A stretch of DNA of 49,131 bases from Nocardia ignorata NBRC 108230 (GCF_001612905.1 NZ_BDBI01000038.1:1-49131), one strand, 5' to 3'. Positions 29,979 to 37,479 are shown, numbered from the stretch's first letter. The notes: a model not told the origin generated them from the sequence alone. Numbers and translations are program-made.

Positions 29979-30116
29979 CTAACCGGGTTCTGCGGCTAGC
30001 AAATCCTGCGCGAACTGTGCAAGATGCAGCGCGCACAGCGGATGCGGCACACCACCCGGCTCGTCCGGCTGCACCACGAGCACCTTGGCAGGCTCGTCGC
30101 AAACATCACAGGTCAT
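29979..30116 (-). CDS. Small zinc-binding protein, 45 aa
   Basis: MTCDVCDEPAKVLVVQP, then HPLCALHLAQFAQDLL: a CxxC plus CxxH zinc site. ATGA overlap with the upstream gene at 30113. Unknown function. Confidence 0.68.
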   Translation of the reverse strand: MTCDVCDEPAKVLVVQPDEPGGVPHPLCALHLAQFAQDLLAAEPG

Positions 30117-30295
30117 CGGGTCCACTCCCATTCGATTCGCTGCGGCTGATGCTTCCGCACCCGCCGGTACTGGCTGTCGGTCAACGGCTGGTCGTCGAGG
30201 GAATCCGCCACAGCCCGCAACGCAGCCACCACCGCGGCCGTAGCCTCGGCGCCGTCCTGGTCGCCGAGATCCACTTTCAGCGCGAACTCGCTCAC
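30113..30295 (-). CDS. Hypothetical protein, 60 aa
   Basis: The GTG at 30295 overlaps the HAD gene's stop. VSEFALKVDLGDQDGAEATA, then VVAALRAVADSLDDQP and a basic/Trp tail. No family recognised; coupled within the minus-strand operon. Confidence 0.65.
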   Translation of the reverse strand: MSEFALKVDLGDQDGAEATAAVVAALRAVADSLDDQPLTDSQYRRVRKHQPQRIEWEWTR

Positions 30296-30855
30296 GCCGC
30301 CGATCCTGCCACGCCGGTCTGACCATTTCCCCACTCCCGCAGCACCGCGAAGTCCTCGTCGAGCAACCCCTTCGCAGGGCCAACGTAGTGCAGAAGCGCA
30401 GCACGACCGTGATAGGTCGAAACGAACTCCCGATCGTATCGGCCGATCTCGTCATCAACCCACGCAAACGGTCGACCCGCCGCGTGCTCGATCAGCTGGG
30501 GTGTCTTCCAGTAGACGCCAGCCCGATTCACCTTCGGCCGGCCCTCCGCCCACTCCACCACCGGCAACTCCGGCAACCCGATCAACGGGCCGATGAACTC
30601 GTTCGCCTCGTGCTCCCACGTCGTCGCCCACACCAGCTCGAACACGTCGGCCAGGGCGAGCAAGGCGGGACCGTGCGCCGGGTTCAACCACACCCGCAAC
30701 GGCTTCACCCGGTCCGGTGGTGTGTTCGGGTGCCGCTCGAGCCACGCCGCAGGCATCAACCGGTGAGTGTCGTACCCAGTTGGGCGGCGTTCAGGTTTCG
30801 CGGCATACGGGTTGAGCGGGCCGTCGACATCGAGGTACAGCAACGGTTTTGCCAT
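30292..30855 (-). CDS. HAD phosphatase-like protein (RNA-repair HAD_SAK type)
   Basis: A 187-aa protein. Motif I is LLYLDVDGPLNPYAAKPERR (DxDG). Then LVWATTWEHEANEFIGPLIG (motif II T region), and a C-terminal GRPFAWVDDEIGRYD, the acidic motif. This matches HAD domains found in multidomain RNA-repair proteins, which remove phosphates from RNA ends. The ATG overlaps the previous stop (TGATG). A stand-alone HAD beside a tRNA-like gene, in a genome with RlaP, RNA ligase and kinase, supports a repair role, but this is inferred. Confidence 0.77.
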   Translation of the reverse strand: MAKPLLYLDVDGPLNPYAAKPERRPTGYDTHRLMPAAWLERHPNTPPDRVKPLRVWLNPAHGPALLALADVFELVWATTWEHEANEFIGPLIGLPELPVVEWAEGRPKVNRAGVYWKTPQLIEHAAGRPFAWVDDEIGRYDREFVSTYHGRAALLHYVGPAKGLLDEDFAVLREWGNGQTGVAGSAA

Positions 30856-31022
30856 CACACCGCTCCCTTTCGAACCGAACCCCGCAGGTCCGCCACCAGG
30901 CGCTCGAACGACGTCGTCTCGTTGTCCTCGCCGATCCGCTCCAGGATCAGCTGATGCGCCGCACCGACGTCGTATGCCAACTTCAACTCCTCGATCGTGA
31001 AACGCCGTTTACGCCAGCCCAT
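30855..31022 (-). CDS. Small helical protein, 55 aa
   Basis: The ATG at 31022 overlaps the stop of the sigma-like gene. Basic N-terminus (GWRKRRFTIEELKLAYDV), helical core, acidic stretch ERIGEDNETTSFERLVADL. TGATG overlap with the HAD gene. Unknown. Confidence 0.65.
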   Translation of the reverse strand: MGWRKRRFTIEELKLAYDVGAAHQLILERIGEDNETTSFERLVADLRGSVRKGAV

Positions 31023-31756
31023 CAAGCTGCCCTCTCCTGTGCGGTCCGCTTAGCGACGCTTCGGTCGTGCTCGCATGCGCGACAGACGCGCTCTTTTCGG
31101 CCGCGCCGCTCGCGGACGTTGTCGCCAGCTAGTTCGTGTCCGCGATGGCAATGCGTGCGCAAAGCCGTGGTTCGAGAACCGACCCGCCGATCAGTTCCAC
31201 GGATCGGCGGTGCCGGTTCTGGCGCGAACCAAAGCTGTCGAAACGCCTTGCGGGCAACCGACATCCGCGCAGTGAACGCGCTGTATTTCAGACCAAGCGA
31301 TGCCGCCGCCCGGTCATAGTCTCCATGGACTGCCAGCGCAAGCACGGCGTCTTGATAAATCGGCGACAGCGTGGCCATGATTTGCTTGGCAGCCAGACGC
31401 TCGATGAACGACAGACCGGGTTCGACCGGATGGACGAACCAGAACTGTTGCGCGCGAGGCATCGACGCCACGGGCGCGTTCGGGTCATCGCGGTCTTGAC
31501 CGTAGGTGTGTCGCATTTCGCGGACCTCGGCGTAGATGGCTTGCCAGCCCACCTGGACAAGCTCATGCCGGGTCGGTGGCTCGTCTGCGGCACACAGGGC
31601 CTCGGCGATCGCCGACCATGCCGTGTTATATCGGGTGTCGATGTCGGAGGCCATCGACCGATCTGCGGTCACCGCAGTCCGGGCGAGCCGGTCCAGATCA
31701 GCGTAGGTAAACCCATGTCGGATCACTTGGTCGGCCAGGGTGTCGCGGTCACTCAT
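31022..31756 (-). CDS. Sigma-70 region 4-like protein with zinc module
   Basis: A 244-aa protein. N-terminal helices (DRDTLADQVIRHGFTYADLD), a middle with region-4-like LAAKQIMATLSPIYQDAVLA, then GDYDRAAASLGLKYSAFTAR and MSVARKAFRQLWF, the usual order of a sigma region 4 HTH. The C-terminus is the same Cys4 module that ends the HNH proteins: THCHRGHELAGDN...VCRACEHDRSV. No clear region 2 is seen, so it is more likely a DNA-binding regulator than a full sigma factor. It may switch transcription of one phage operon set. Confidence 0.72.
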   Translation of the reverse strand: MSDRDTLADQVIRHGFTYADLDRLARTAVTADRSMASDIDTRYNTAWSAIAEALCAADEPPTRHELVQVGWQAIYAEVREMRHTYGQDRDDPNAPVASMPRAQQFWFVHPVEPGLSFIERLAAKQIMATLSPIYQDAVLALAVHGDYDRAAASLGLKYSAFTARMSVARKAFRQLWFAPEPAPPIRGTDRRVGSRTTALRTHCHRGHELAGDNVRERRGRKERVCRACEHDRSVAKRTAQERAA

Positions 31757-31856
31757 CGTCGCCGTCCTTTTCGATGAGGTGGAGAGCCGCGCCGAGCCGC
31801 GCGTCGACGAGGTTGCGCGAACCGAGGTTCAAAGCTTTTCCTTGATCTTCAGACAT
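31749..31856 (-). CDS. Micro-protein, 35 aa
   Basis: The ATG at 31856 gives SEDQGKALNLGSRNLVDARL, then GAALHLIEKDGDDE. Overlaps both neighbours by eight bases. A single helix is likely. Supported by overlaps only. Confidence 0.5.
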   Translation of the reverse strand: MSEDQGKALNLGSRNLVDARLGAALHLIEKDGDDE

Positions 31857-32094
31857 TGGTGATCCTCAGGAAGGTGAATGGTGCGTAGAGGGCGACGTCG
31901 TGGGCGCTGGCCCACCCGCCGTTGGTACGCAACCAGGTCAGGTCGTCGTCGGCCCGGGCGAGCCGCTTGGTCCAGATGTCGCCGTCGGAGTCCGAGACTT
32001 GGGTGCCGACGATCGCGCGCCGCAACGCCAACTCCCACTGCGCGCGGGTGACCGGACGAACCGGCTGCATCAGAGGCAAGAAGTTGTCACACAC
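31849..32094 (-). CDS. Hypothetical protein, 81 aa
   Basis: The GTG at 32094 overlaps the upstream gene by eight bases. PVTRAQWELALRRAIVGTQV, DIWTKRLARADDDLTWLRTN, then a beta-rich end. No family recognised. Confidence 0.65.
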   Translation of the reverse strand: MCDNFLPLMQPVRPVTRAQWELALRRAIVGTQVSDSDGDIWTKRLARADDDLTWLRTNGGWASAHDVALYAPFTFLRITNV

Positions 32095-32413
32095 CGCGGT
32101 CGGCCTCCTCAGTGGGGACGTACAGGACGGTGACAGGACCCCAGTCGTCGACGAAGCGCCCGGTTTCGTAGTTGCCCAAGAACGGACCGCGCCACCGCCG
32201 CGCGCCGTGGATGCTGAGCGCCTTCCACGGATCACCCTCACGATCGGCGACGATCGACCCGACCGGCAGCGCATCGAGCTCGGCGGCCGTGGTGATCTCG
32301 CGGGCGGGTAGCCGAATGCCCCTCGTGAGCAGAGTTTCAGCGGTCCACGCTGGCGCTGTTCCGTCGTGGAGGCAGTCGGAGAGCATGTCGGCCAGAAGGT
32401 CACGGTCACTCAT
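32087..32413 (-). CDS. Hypothetical protein, 108 aa
   Basis: Starts SDRDLLADMLSDCLHDG, similar in phrasing to the start of the sigma-like protein (SDRDTLADQVIRHG). The middle, LDALPVGSIVADREGDPWKA, and WGPVTVLYVPT form the small beta domain seen in many actinophage proteins. Function unknown. Confidence 0.7.
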   Translation of the reverse strand: MSDRDLLADMLSDCLHDGTAPAWTAETLLTRGIRLPAREITTAAELDALPVGSIVADREGDPWKALSIHGARRWRGPFLGNYETGRFVDDWGPVTVLYVPTEEADRGV

Positions 32414-32564
32414 CGCTATCTCGTTTCTCTTGTGGTTCAGGGTGTTTCGGTTTGCGGCGGTAGTCGGTACCGGACGGGATCGATTGCGCGGCCGACGACT
32501 GCCGGAGCTCGTGCCGGCGCCGCCACGCCGTGAGGTCGGGACGCTCGGCAGGCTGGTCGTTCAC
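32406..32564 (-). CDS. Small basic protein, 52 aa
   Basis: The GTG at 32564 overlaps the previous stop (GTGA). Highly charged, disordered-looking: NDQPAERPDLTAWRRRHELR, then YRRKPKHPEPQEKRDSDE. Eight-base overlap downstream. No family. Confidence 0.5.
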   Translation of the reverse strand: MNDQPAERPDLTAWRRRHELRQSSAAQSIPSGTDYRRKPKHPEPQEKRDSDE

Positions 32565-32890
32565 CGGGTGCCGATCCAGACGCGCGCGTAGTCGGCCAGG
32601 TCGTACAGCTCGTCCCACCAGCCGTCCCACTCGTCGGTGTCCTCGGCATGAGCGAGATGTACGGCGATGATGTCGTGGACACCGTCGCACTCGAGCGGGT
32701 CAGCCTCAACGAACCACCGAGACCGCTTGAGACGCGCCACGATCGCGTCACGACACTCGATGAACGTCATGTCCGGGTTGCGGAAAACGTCGCGCAGGTC
32801 GACCTTTTCAGCCCAGATCGGGCGACCAGCACGGCGACGTTCGTGAGCGAGCTCGTGGGTAGCGACGATGTGCTCGACGGTGCGAGGCAT
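32561..32890 (-). CDS. Hypothetical protein, 109 aa
   Basis: Helical and rich in His/Trp: TVEHIVATHELAHERRRAGR, FIECRDAIVARLKRSRWFVE, EWDGWWDELYDLADYARVWI. It follows the tRNA-like gene in the same transcript. The HELAHE-like sequence is not a metalloprotease site (no HEXXH). Unknown. Confidence 0.68.
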   Translation of the reverse strand: MPRTVEHIVATHELAHERRRAGRPIWAEKVDLRDVFRNPDMTFIECRDAIVARLKRSRWFVEADPLECDGVHDIIAVHLAHAEDTDEWDGWWDELYDLADYARVWIGTR

Positions 32891-32922
32891 AGCAGGGTCC
32901 TTTCAAATGAGGGGCGGTTCGG

Positions 32923-32999
32923 TGGTGGGTTTGCCGGGACTCGAACCCGGGTCGGCCTGGAGGGGAAGGCGGCTGCTCTGCCTGTTGAGCTACAAACCC
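32923..32999 (-). tRNA. tRNA-like gene, Gly-type anticodon ambiguous
   Basis: Intact acceptor GGGTTTG/CAAACCC, D stem GCTC/GAGC, T stem CCGGG/CCCGG with loop TTCGAGT, discriminator A and an encoded CCA. The anticodon arm is odd: 23 bases separate the base after the D stem from the T stem, and the best stem is only GCCT/AGGC with an 8-base loop TCCCCTCC. The anticodon reads TCC or CCC, both Gly, depending on the frame of the loop. It may be a functional but divergent tRNA, a pseudo-tRNA or a decoy. It lies between genes of the minus-strand operon. Confidence 0.75.
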
Positions 33000-33006
33000 T
33001 TGGCGG

Positions 33007-33234
33007 CTACAGCCGGGTGACCGTTTGGGTGATGGTCGGGCCGGGGTTCCACGAGTAGTGCCCGCAGTACGGCCACTCGCCGTCGAGCCGGAACCCGATC
33101 CGGTCGACCTCCCGGAGGGTGCCTTCGAACTCGACGTGCCGGATACCGCCGGTCGGGTGTGGTGGGTCGAAGTCGCGGATCACCCGGACACGGTCACCCA
33201 CACGAATCTCGTTGTCGTGGTCGTCGGTCGCCAT
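33007..33234 (-). CDS. Small KOW/SH3-like protein, 75 aa
   Basis: NEIRVGDRVRVIRDFDPPHP, then HVEFEGTLREVDRIGFRLDG. A short beta-barrel pattern. One base from the next gene's end. Role unknown. Confidence 0.68.
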   Translation of the reverse strand: MATDDHDNEIRVGDRVRVIRDFDPPHPTGGIRHVEFEGTLREVDRIGFRLDGEWPYCGHYSWNPGPTITQTVTRL

Positions 33235-33235
33235 G

Positions 33236-33460
33236 TCACACCTCGTCCCAGCTGTTGATGTCCTGGTCGTCCGGCGGGTACTTGTCGCCGTCGCTCTCGT
33301 AGCTGGTGTCGATCAACTCCACGCCTTCGTCGGCACCGAGCCGGTCGTGCAGGTACTGCTCGGCGTCTTCGCTGTCGACGTCGAAGTCGTCAGGGACATC
33401 GAGTTCGTAGGTGTCCCAACGTCGTACGTCGGAGCCGGTCTCGATGCGGATGCGTTTCAT
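33236..33460 (-). CDS. Hypothetical acidic protein, 74 aa
   Basis: MKRIRIETGSDVRRWDTYEL, then DVPDDFDVDSEDAEQYLHDR. A small acidic protein, possibly a ubiquitin-like or binding domain; not recognised. Confidence 0.65.
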   Translation of the reverse strand: MKRIRIETGSDVRRWDTYELDVPDDFDVDSEDAEQYLHDRLGADEGVELIDTSYESDGDKYPPDDQDINSWDEV

Positions 33461-33485
33461 CTCGGGGCTCTCGGTGGTGGGGGTG

Positions 33486-33552
33486 TTGGCGGGGTCGGTG
33501 GGGGAGCGTCGTTGGTCCCTTGCCGCACACCGTTGTGCGGTGACCCCGCCAA
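33486..33552. other. Nested inverted repeat between minus-strand genes
   Basis: Outer arms TTGGCGGGGTC (33486-33496) and GACCCCGCCAA (33542-33552); inner hairpin CCGCACA (33523-33529) with TGTGCGG (33534-33540), CCGT loop. It fills the 96-base gap between the gene ending at 33557 and the gene starting at 33460. It could be a terminator/attenuator or a structured RNA within the operon. Confidence 0.6.
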
Positions 33553-33556
33553 CTGG

Positions 33557-33850
33557 TCAGGCGGCGACCAGGTCACGGGCAGCACGAACAATGACGGCCG
33601 CTTCGTCGTCGCTGTTGTCGTTGTCGATCCAGGCGTCAAGCGCTGCGGCAACCTCGAGATGGCGGTTGTGCAAGGTTTCGGCGATGAGGCTGCGCACGAG
33701 CCGCCCGGCGTCGTCCAGCAGCTCGGCGTCACCGAGGACTGCCAAGTCCTCCAAGTCGTTGGCGAGGTCGGCAGTGCCACGCGCGGTGATCATGACTGTG
33801 AGTTCGGCGCGGAGATCGGTCACGAAGTCGGCAATCAGTGTGTGTGCCAT
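33557..33850 (-). CDS. Hypothetical helical protein, 97 aa
   Basis: HTLIADFVTDLRAELTVMIT, DLANDLEDLAVLGDAELLDD, then LVRSLIAETLHNRHLEVAAA. All-helical, Ala/Leu-rich. The second gene from the divergent promoter at about 34.3 kb. No family. Confidence 0.68.
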   Translation of the reverse strand: MAHTLIADFVTDLRAELTVMITARGTADLANDLEDLAVLGDAELLDDAGRLVRSLIAETLHNRHLEVAAALDAWIDNDNSDDEAAVIVRAARDLVAA

Positions 33851-33879
33851 CGCGGTTGCCTTTCTGGGTATTGGTCGAG

Positions 33880-34284
33880 TCAGGCTGCGACGAGGTGGGC
33901 GGTGCGGGCGTAGGCGGCCAAGCCGTCGCGGATGACGGGCTCGTCGGCGGTGTAGGCGAGGACCTGCCGGGGGCGGCCGTTGACGACCTTCCAGACCTCG
34001 GTGGGAGTGCGGCCGTCGTAGGCAGCGAGGTAAGCGCGCTTGATGGCCTTGCCCGCCTGGGAGGCGTAGCGGCGGATCGTCTCGGCGTCGGCGCCGAGCT
34101 GGTCGAGGACCTGGGTGACGGTCACGAGCTCGCCGCGCTCGAGGAGGCCGGAGATCCAGAAGCCGTTGAGGGCGCGGAGAGCGCGGGCCAGGCGGACCGC
34201 GCGGGCACCGAGGAGCCGGTCGCGGATGAGCCGCCCGGTGGCGAGGCGGGCTGCGCGGGGGCGGCTGTAGGTGGTGGTGATCAT
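33880..34284 (-). CDS. Basic helical protein, possible DNA-binding, 134 aa
   Basis: First gene of the long minus-strand operon. Strongly basic start (RPRAARLATGRLIRDRLLGA), then GELVTVTQVLDQLGADAETI and RRYASQAGKAIKRAYLAAYD, an HTH-like order, and a C-terminal VWKVVNGRPRQVLAYTADE. This resembles small actinophage regulators, but no firm match. Upstream are two tandem copies of the recurring motif. Confidence 0.65.
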   Translation of the reverse strand: MITTTYSRPRAARLATGRLIRDRLLGARAVRLARALRALNGFWISGLLERGELVTVTQVLDQLGADAETIRRYASQAGKAIKRAYLAAYDGRTPTEVWKVVNGRPRQVLAYTADEPVIRDGLAAYARTAHLVAA

Positions 34285-34591
34285 CTCGGGGCCTTTCGGT
34301 GTCGCTCAGCGGGTACGTAAAGAACGTAGTACGTAAAGTATGGCAGACACAACACAAGCCAGCTTTACGTAACCAAACCGTGACAAGGCGCGACCCGGGT
34401 GGCGCGACCATCTGGGGATGTCGGGCGCCCGGCGCGAATGTAACCGAAATTGGCGAGTCACCAGCGCAAACGCAGCTGTCAAGTCAACGCACTTCGGCCG
34501 CGCTGGTCGACTGGGATCGGTGAAAGCCTTGCGTAAAGTAAAGTGACGTAAGTAATGTAAGCCATACAGTACGAACCTGAAAGGAGCAGAG
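34285..34591. promoter_or_regulatory. Divergent promoter region with several copies of the recurring motif
   Basis: 307 bases without a gene. Motif-like copies are TAAAGAACGTAGTAC (34318-34332), TAAAGTATGGCAGAC (34334-34348, 16 bases further on), a reverse GCTTTACGTAAC near 34372, and TAAAGTAAAGTGACG (34534-34548), followed by GTAATGTAAGCC and TACAGTACG. These flank the minus-strand operon start (34284) and the forward operon start (34592), consistent with two divergent promoters under one control. AAAGGAG is the forward ribosome-binding site. Confidence 0.65.
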
Positions 34592-34720
34592 ATGGTGACC
34601 ACCGACCCCCACCCCACCTGCGGGCACGAGGACTGCGACACCTGGCTCGACACCACCACCGGCGAGCACGTCACCTACTGCTCGTTCGCCCCCGAAACCG
34701 CACTGGAGGTAGCGGCATGA
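34592..34720 (+). CDS. Small Cys/His protein, 42 aa
   Basis: First gene of the forward operon; AAAGGAG upstream. TCGHEDCDTWLDTTTGEHVT and a later YCSF suggest a small zinc site. ATGA overlap with the next gene. Unknown. Confidence 0.65.
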   Translation: MVTTDPHPTCGHEDCDTWLDTTTGEHVTYCSFAPETALEVAA

Positions 34721-35010
34721 ACCCCACCACCACGGCGGTCGCCGGCCTCCTCGGTGTCAGCCCGCTCGACATCCACGGCGCCACCGCCGATTCCGTCACC
34801 TTCACCGACGAGTGCGACGACTGCACCGCCACCGGCCTGGTCCGCCTGGAGGCCGAGCACACGCACCGCGCCGGGAACTGGACCGAAACCACCACCCACT
34901 GCCTCGCCCACGCGGCCGACGCGATCTGGGCGCTCGACATGGTCGACGCCGCCTCGATCACCGCGATCATCCCCACCACCCTGCTCCAGCCCACCGCCCT
35001 CGCGGCCTGA
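34717..35010 (+). CDS. Hypothetical protein, 97 aa
   Basis: AVAGLLGVSPLDIHGATADS, a helix-turn-helix-like start, then CDDCTATGLVRLEAEHTH and HCLAHAADAIWALDMV. A CxxC with later His/Cys may bind metal. Related in layout to the next gene (TETQVRNLLGIPDDNRVTFE, CYEGDCRHGDG, YCMAHAKAALAEIL), suggesting tandem paralogues. Confidence 0.68.
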   Translation: MNPTTTAVAGLLGVSPLDIHGATADSVTFTDECDDCTATGLVRLEAEHTHRAGNWTETTTHCLAHAADAIWALDMVDAASITAIIPTTLLQPTALAA

Positions 35011-35027
35011 CCGGAAGGAACACCCCG

Positions 35028-35396
35028 ATGCTCACCGAAACCCAGGTCCGCAACCTCCTCGGCATCCCCGACGACAACCGCGTCACCTTCGAAACCGACT
35101 GGGATGGCAGCGCGTTCGTCGACACCGAGTGCTACGAGGGCGACTGCCGCCACGGCGACGGTGTCACCGCCTCGGTCCACATCGACTGGACCCGCCCGGG
35201 CTACGACGCCGACACCGACGCCCCGAACTCGCTCACCCTCGTGGAAGAGGCGTACTGCATGGCCCACGCCAAGGCCGCGCTCGCCGAAATCCTCGACGAC
35301 ACCGCACCGTTCGCGCACGAGCCTGAGGTGTTCGTCAAGGTCGTCGTGAACGGCTGGTACCTGCGGTACGCACCGATCCAGGCGGTGGCGGCGTGA
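35028..35396 (+). CDS. Hypothetical protein, 122 aa
   Basis: Order of elements as in the preceding gene: an N-terminal helix pair ending LLGIPDDNRVTFETDWDG, CYEGDCRHGDGVTASVHI, then EEAYCMAHAKAALAEILDDT. A putative metal site. Seventeen bases separate them, with GGAAGGA before the ATG. Confidence 0.7.
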   Translation: MLTETQVRNLLGIPDDNRVTFETDWDGSAFVDTECYEGDCRHGDGVTASVHIDWTRPGYDADTDAPNSLTLVEEAYCMAHAKAALAEILDDTAPFAHEPEVFVKVVVNGWYLRYAPIQAVAA

Positions 35397-35560
35397 GCGC
35401 CCGCTGCGTGTGGTGCGCCGAGCCCGCCGCCACCGAAGGCGTCGACCTCCACGGTCGCAGCAACCCGCTGCTTGCCAGCGGCTTCGGTGATCTGTGCGAC
35501 CCGTGCGACCGGGTCAACAACTACCTCTGGCAGCTGCCCTACCTCGCGGGTGTGGAGTGA
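35393..35560 (+). CDS. Small zinc-ribbon protein, 55 aa
   Basis: CVWCAEPAATEGVDLHGRSN and LCDPCDRVNNYLWQ: CxxC...CxxC, a minimal zinc ribbon. GTGA overlaps on both sides. Confidence 0.72.
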   Translation: MSARCVWCAEPAATEGVDLHGRSNPLLASGFGDLCDPCDRVNNYLWQLPYLAGVE

Positions 35561-35793
35561 ACACCCGCACCGATGAGCGGGGCGAAACCCTCTACGGCGA
35601 CGCCCCGCTCATCGACCACGACGGCTACGCGGTCGAAGTCATCGCCGAACCCGGCGACCACCACATGCATTTGCGGGTCGCGACCGAACCCGCCGGCGGT
35701 GTGAAGCTCCGCGCCGACCTCACTCCACCGCAAGTCCGTGAACTCCGCGACCGCTGCGACGCCTACCTCAACGACCACCAGGAGAAGCCGTGA
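35557..35793 (+). CDS. Hypothetical protein, 78 aa
   Basis: DGYAVEVIAEPGDHHMHLRV, then ADLTPPQVRELRDRCDAYLN. Beta-rich then helical. Coupled at both ends. No family recognised. Confidence 0.68.
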   Translation: MNTRTDERGETLYGDAPLIDHDGYAVEVIAEPGDHHMHLRVATEPAGGVKLRADLTPPQVRELRDRCDAYLNDHQEKP

Positions 35794-35984
35794 ACCCCGA
35801 TCCCGACCAGTCGATCTGGGACAGCGAGCTCGAACCGCTCGCGATCGCCATCTATCGCGCGCTCAACAGTCTCGGCTCTGAGGCCAGCTGGCCGGTCGAA
35901 CCCGCCAGCGTGCAGGCCCGCTACTTGGCCGCCGCCCGCGATGCCCGCGCCCACGTGACCAACACCAACTCCCAGGAGAACTGA
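35790..35984 (+). CDS. Hypothetical protein, 64 aa
   Basis: SELEPLAIAIYRALNSLGSE, then ARYLAAARDARAHVTNTNSQ. All-helical. ATGA overlap upstream; one-base TGATG-type overlap downstream. Confidence 0.65.
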   Translation: MNPDPDQSIWDSELEPLAIAIYRALNSLGSEASWPVEPASVQARYLAAARDARAHVTNTNSQEN

Positions 35985-36322
35985 TGACCACCAAGACCGC
36001 GACCCTGCTGCCCGAGGAAGTCGCCCACGACGAGAACGGCGAAACGCTCCGCACCATCACCGGTGTTTACCGGCTCGACCCGCCGCTGATCGTCCGTGAC
36101 GGGATCGCTGACCATGTCGTCGCGTCCACGCTCGACACGGCGATCATGACCAGCCTCGGCACCCACAAGATCAACGAAACCTACGTGTGGATCTCCGACA
36201 GCGAGGGCATGGTCGTCGACTGGCACGAGCTGCCCTGCTCCGGGAAGAACCTCGACCACGCCGGCGCCTTCGCCCGCGCCGGCTACACCATCGTCACCAC
36301 CACGGTCGGAGCGGACGCGTGA
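35984..36322 (+). CDS. Hypothetical protein, 112 aa
   Basis: LLPEEVAHDENGETLRTITG, YRLDPPLIVRDGIADHVVAS, TYVWISDSEGMVVDWHELPC. Beta-rich soluble protein, no domain recognised. GGAGA precedes the ATG. Confidence 0.68.
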   Translation: MTTKTATLLPEEVAHDENGETLRTITGVYRLDPPLIVRDGIADHVVASTLDTAIMTSLGTHKINETYVWISDSEGMVVDWHELPCSGKNLDHAGAFARAGYTIVTTTVGADA

Positions 36323-36444
36323 GCACCGACGTGGCGGACGGTGAGCTGTCCCGGCGCCCGATCGGCTCGACCGCCCGTATCACCGATCAGGAGCTGGCCG
36401 AGGCCGTAGAGCTCATCGTCGACCACGAGGTGGTTGAGGGATGA
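36319..36444 (+). CDS. Micro-protein, 41 aa
   Basis: GTGA overlap. STDVADGELSRRPIGSTARI, then TDQELAEAVELIVDHEVVEG: a C-terminal amphipathic helix. Supported by coupling only. Confidence 0.5.
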   Translation: MSTDVADGELSRRPIGSTARITDQELAEAVELIVDHEVVEG

Positions 36445-36608
36445 GTACACAGCTCGCTCCGTTCGTTCGGCACGGCCGCCACGCCCTCGTCTGGTGGAAC
36501 ACGAAGCAGCGCACGGTCGCCCAGCTCCTCGCCGACTATCCCGACATCCTCGACCGGCACTTCTTCACCGTGCCCCGCGACACCCAGGAGGCACGCCATG
36601 GGGCGTGA
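36441..36608 (+). CDS. Small protein, 55 aa
   Basis: ATGA overlap. STQLAPFVRHGRHALVWWNT, then KQRTVAQLLADYPDILDRHF. Eleven-base overlap with the following gene. Unknown. Confidence 0.6.
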   Translation: MSTQLAPFVRHGRHALVWWNTKQRTVAQLLADYPDILDRHFFTVPRDTQEARHGA

Positions 36609-37479
36609 AGTCCGCCGCGTCCCCGTCGACTTCGACTGGCCGCTCAACGAAGTCTGGCACGGATTCCTCCGCCCCGACCGATTCGACGAAACACCCTGCC
36701 CCGACTGCAAATCCGGTGCGTCGCCCGAAGCGCAACACCTGCAAGACCAGTGGTACGGGTACGCACCATTCCACCCCTCCGAAACCGGGGCGACCCCCCT
36801 GACACCAGCAACTCCTGCGGTCCGGGCCTTCGCGGAACGGAACGTGTCCAGGGACGCCGACTTCTACGGCGATGGAGAGGCCGCGATCGTTCGCGAGGCA
36901 ACCCGCCTGGCCAACCTGTGGAACGGGCAGTGGTGCCACCACCTCACCCAGGACGACGTCGACGCCCTCGTGAAGGGCGACCGGCTGTGGGACCTCACCC
37001 GCACCTGGAGCCGGGAAACGGGCTGGGTGGATGCCGACCCACCAGTCCACCCGACTGCCGCACAGGTCAACGAGTGGTCGCTGTACGGCTTCGGGCACGA
37101 CGCGATCAACCGCTGGATCGTGATCCAAGCGCGCTGCGAACGCGAAGGCATCCGACAGACGTGCGCCACGTGCGACGGGCACGGCAGCCTCGAAAAGTGG
37201 CGTTGCCAACGCATCCGTGCCGAACTGTGGGAACCCACCGACCCGCCGACCGGTGACGGTTGGCAGCTGTGGGAAACCGTGTCCGAGGGATCGCCGATCA
37301 CTCCCGTGTGCAGCACGCGAGAAGGGCTGATCAACTACCTGGCCAGCTCGCACTACTCTCGCGGCCCCCTCACCTATGAGCAGGCAACTGGGTTGGTGGA
37401 CGCGGGCTGGGCTCCGTCGCTGATCGGCACTGCCGCCGGTGTCGTGCGCGGCGAACAAGCCATGGGCGGCAACAACTAA
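36598..37479 (+). CDS. Hypothetical protein with CxxCxGHG site, 293 aa
   Basis: Begins GREVRRVPVDFDWPLNEVWH, matching a family of actinophage and Streptomyces proteins known only as hypothetical. PCPDCKSG near residue 34, and QTCATCDGHGSLEKW near 187 resembling the DnaJ zinc knuckle. The C-terminal LTYEQATGLVDAGWAPSLIG is helical. Aromatic-rich throughout. Function unknown. Confidence 0.75.
   Translation: MGREVRRVPVDFDWPLNEVWHGFLRPDRFDETPCPDCKSGASPEAQHLQDQWYGYAPFHPSETGATPLTPATPAVRAFAERNVSRDADFYGDGEAAIVREATRLANLWNGQWCHHLTQDDVDALVKGDRLWDLTRTWSRETGWVDADPPVHPTAAQVNEWSLYGFGHDAINRWIVIQARCEREGIRQTCATCDGHGSLEKWRCQRIRAELWEPTDPPTGDGWQLWETVSEGSPITPVCSTREGLINYLASSHYSRGPLTYEQATGLVDAGWAPSLIGTAAGVVRGEQAMGGNN

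Noticed and set aside
32561..32890. Zinc metalloprotease from HELAHE
   Set aside because: The sequence lacks HEXXH, and no third ligand is visible.
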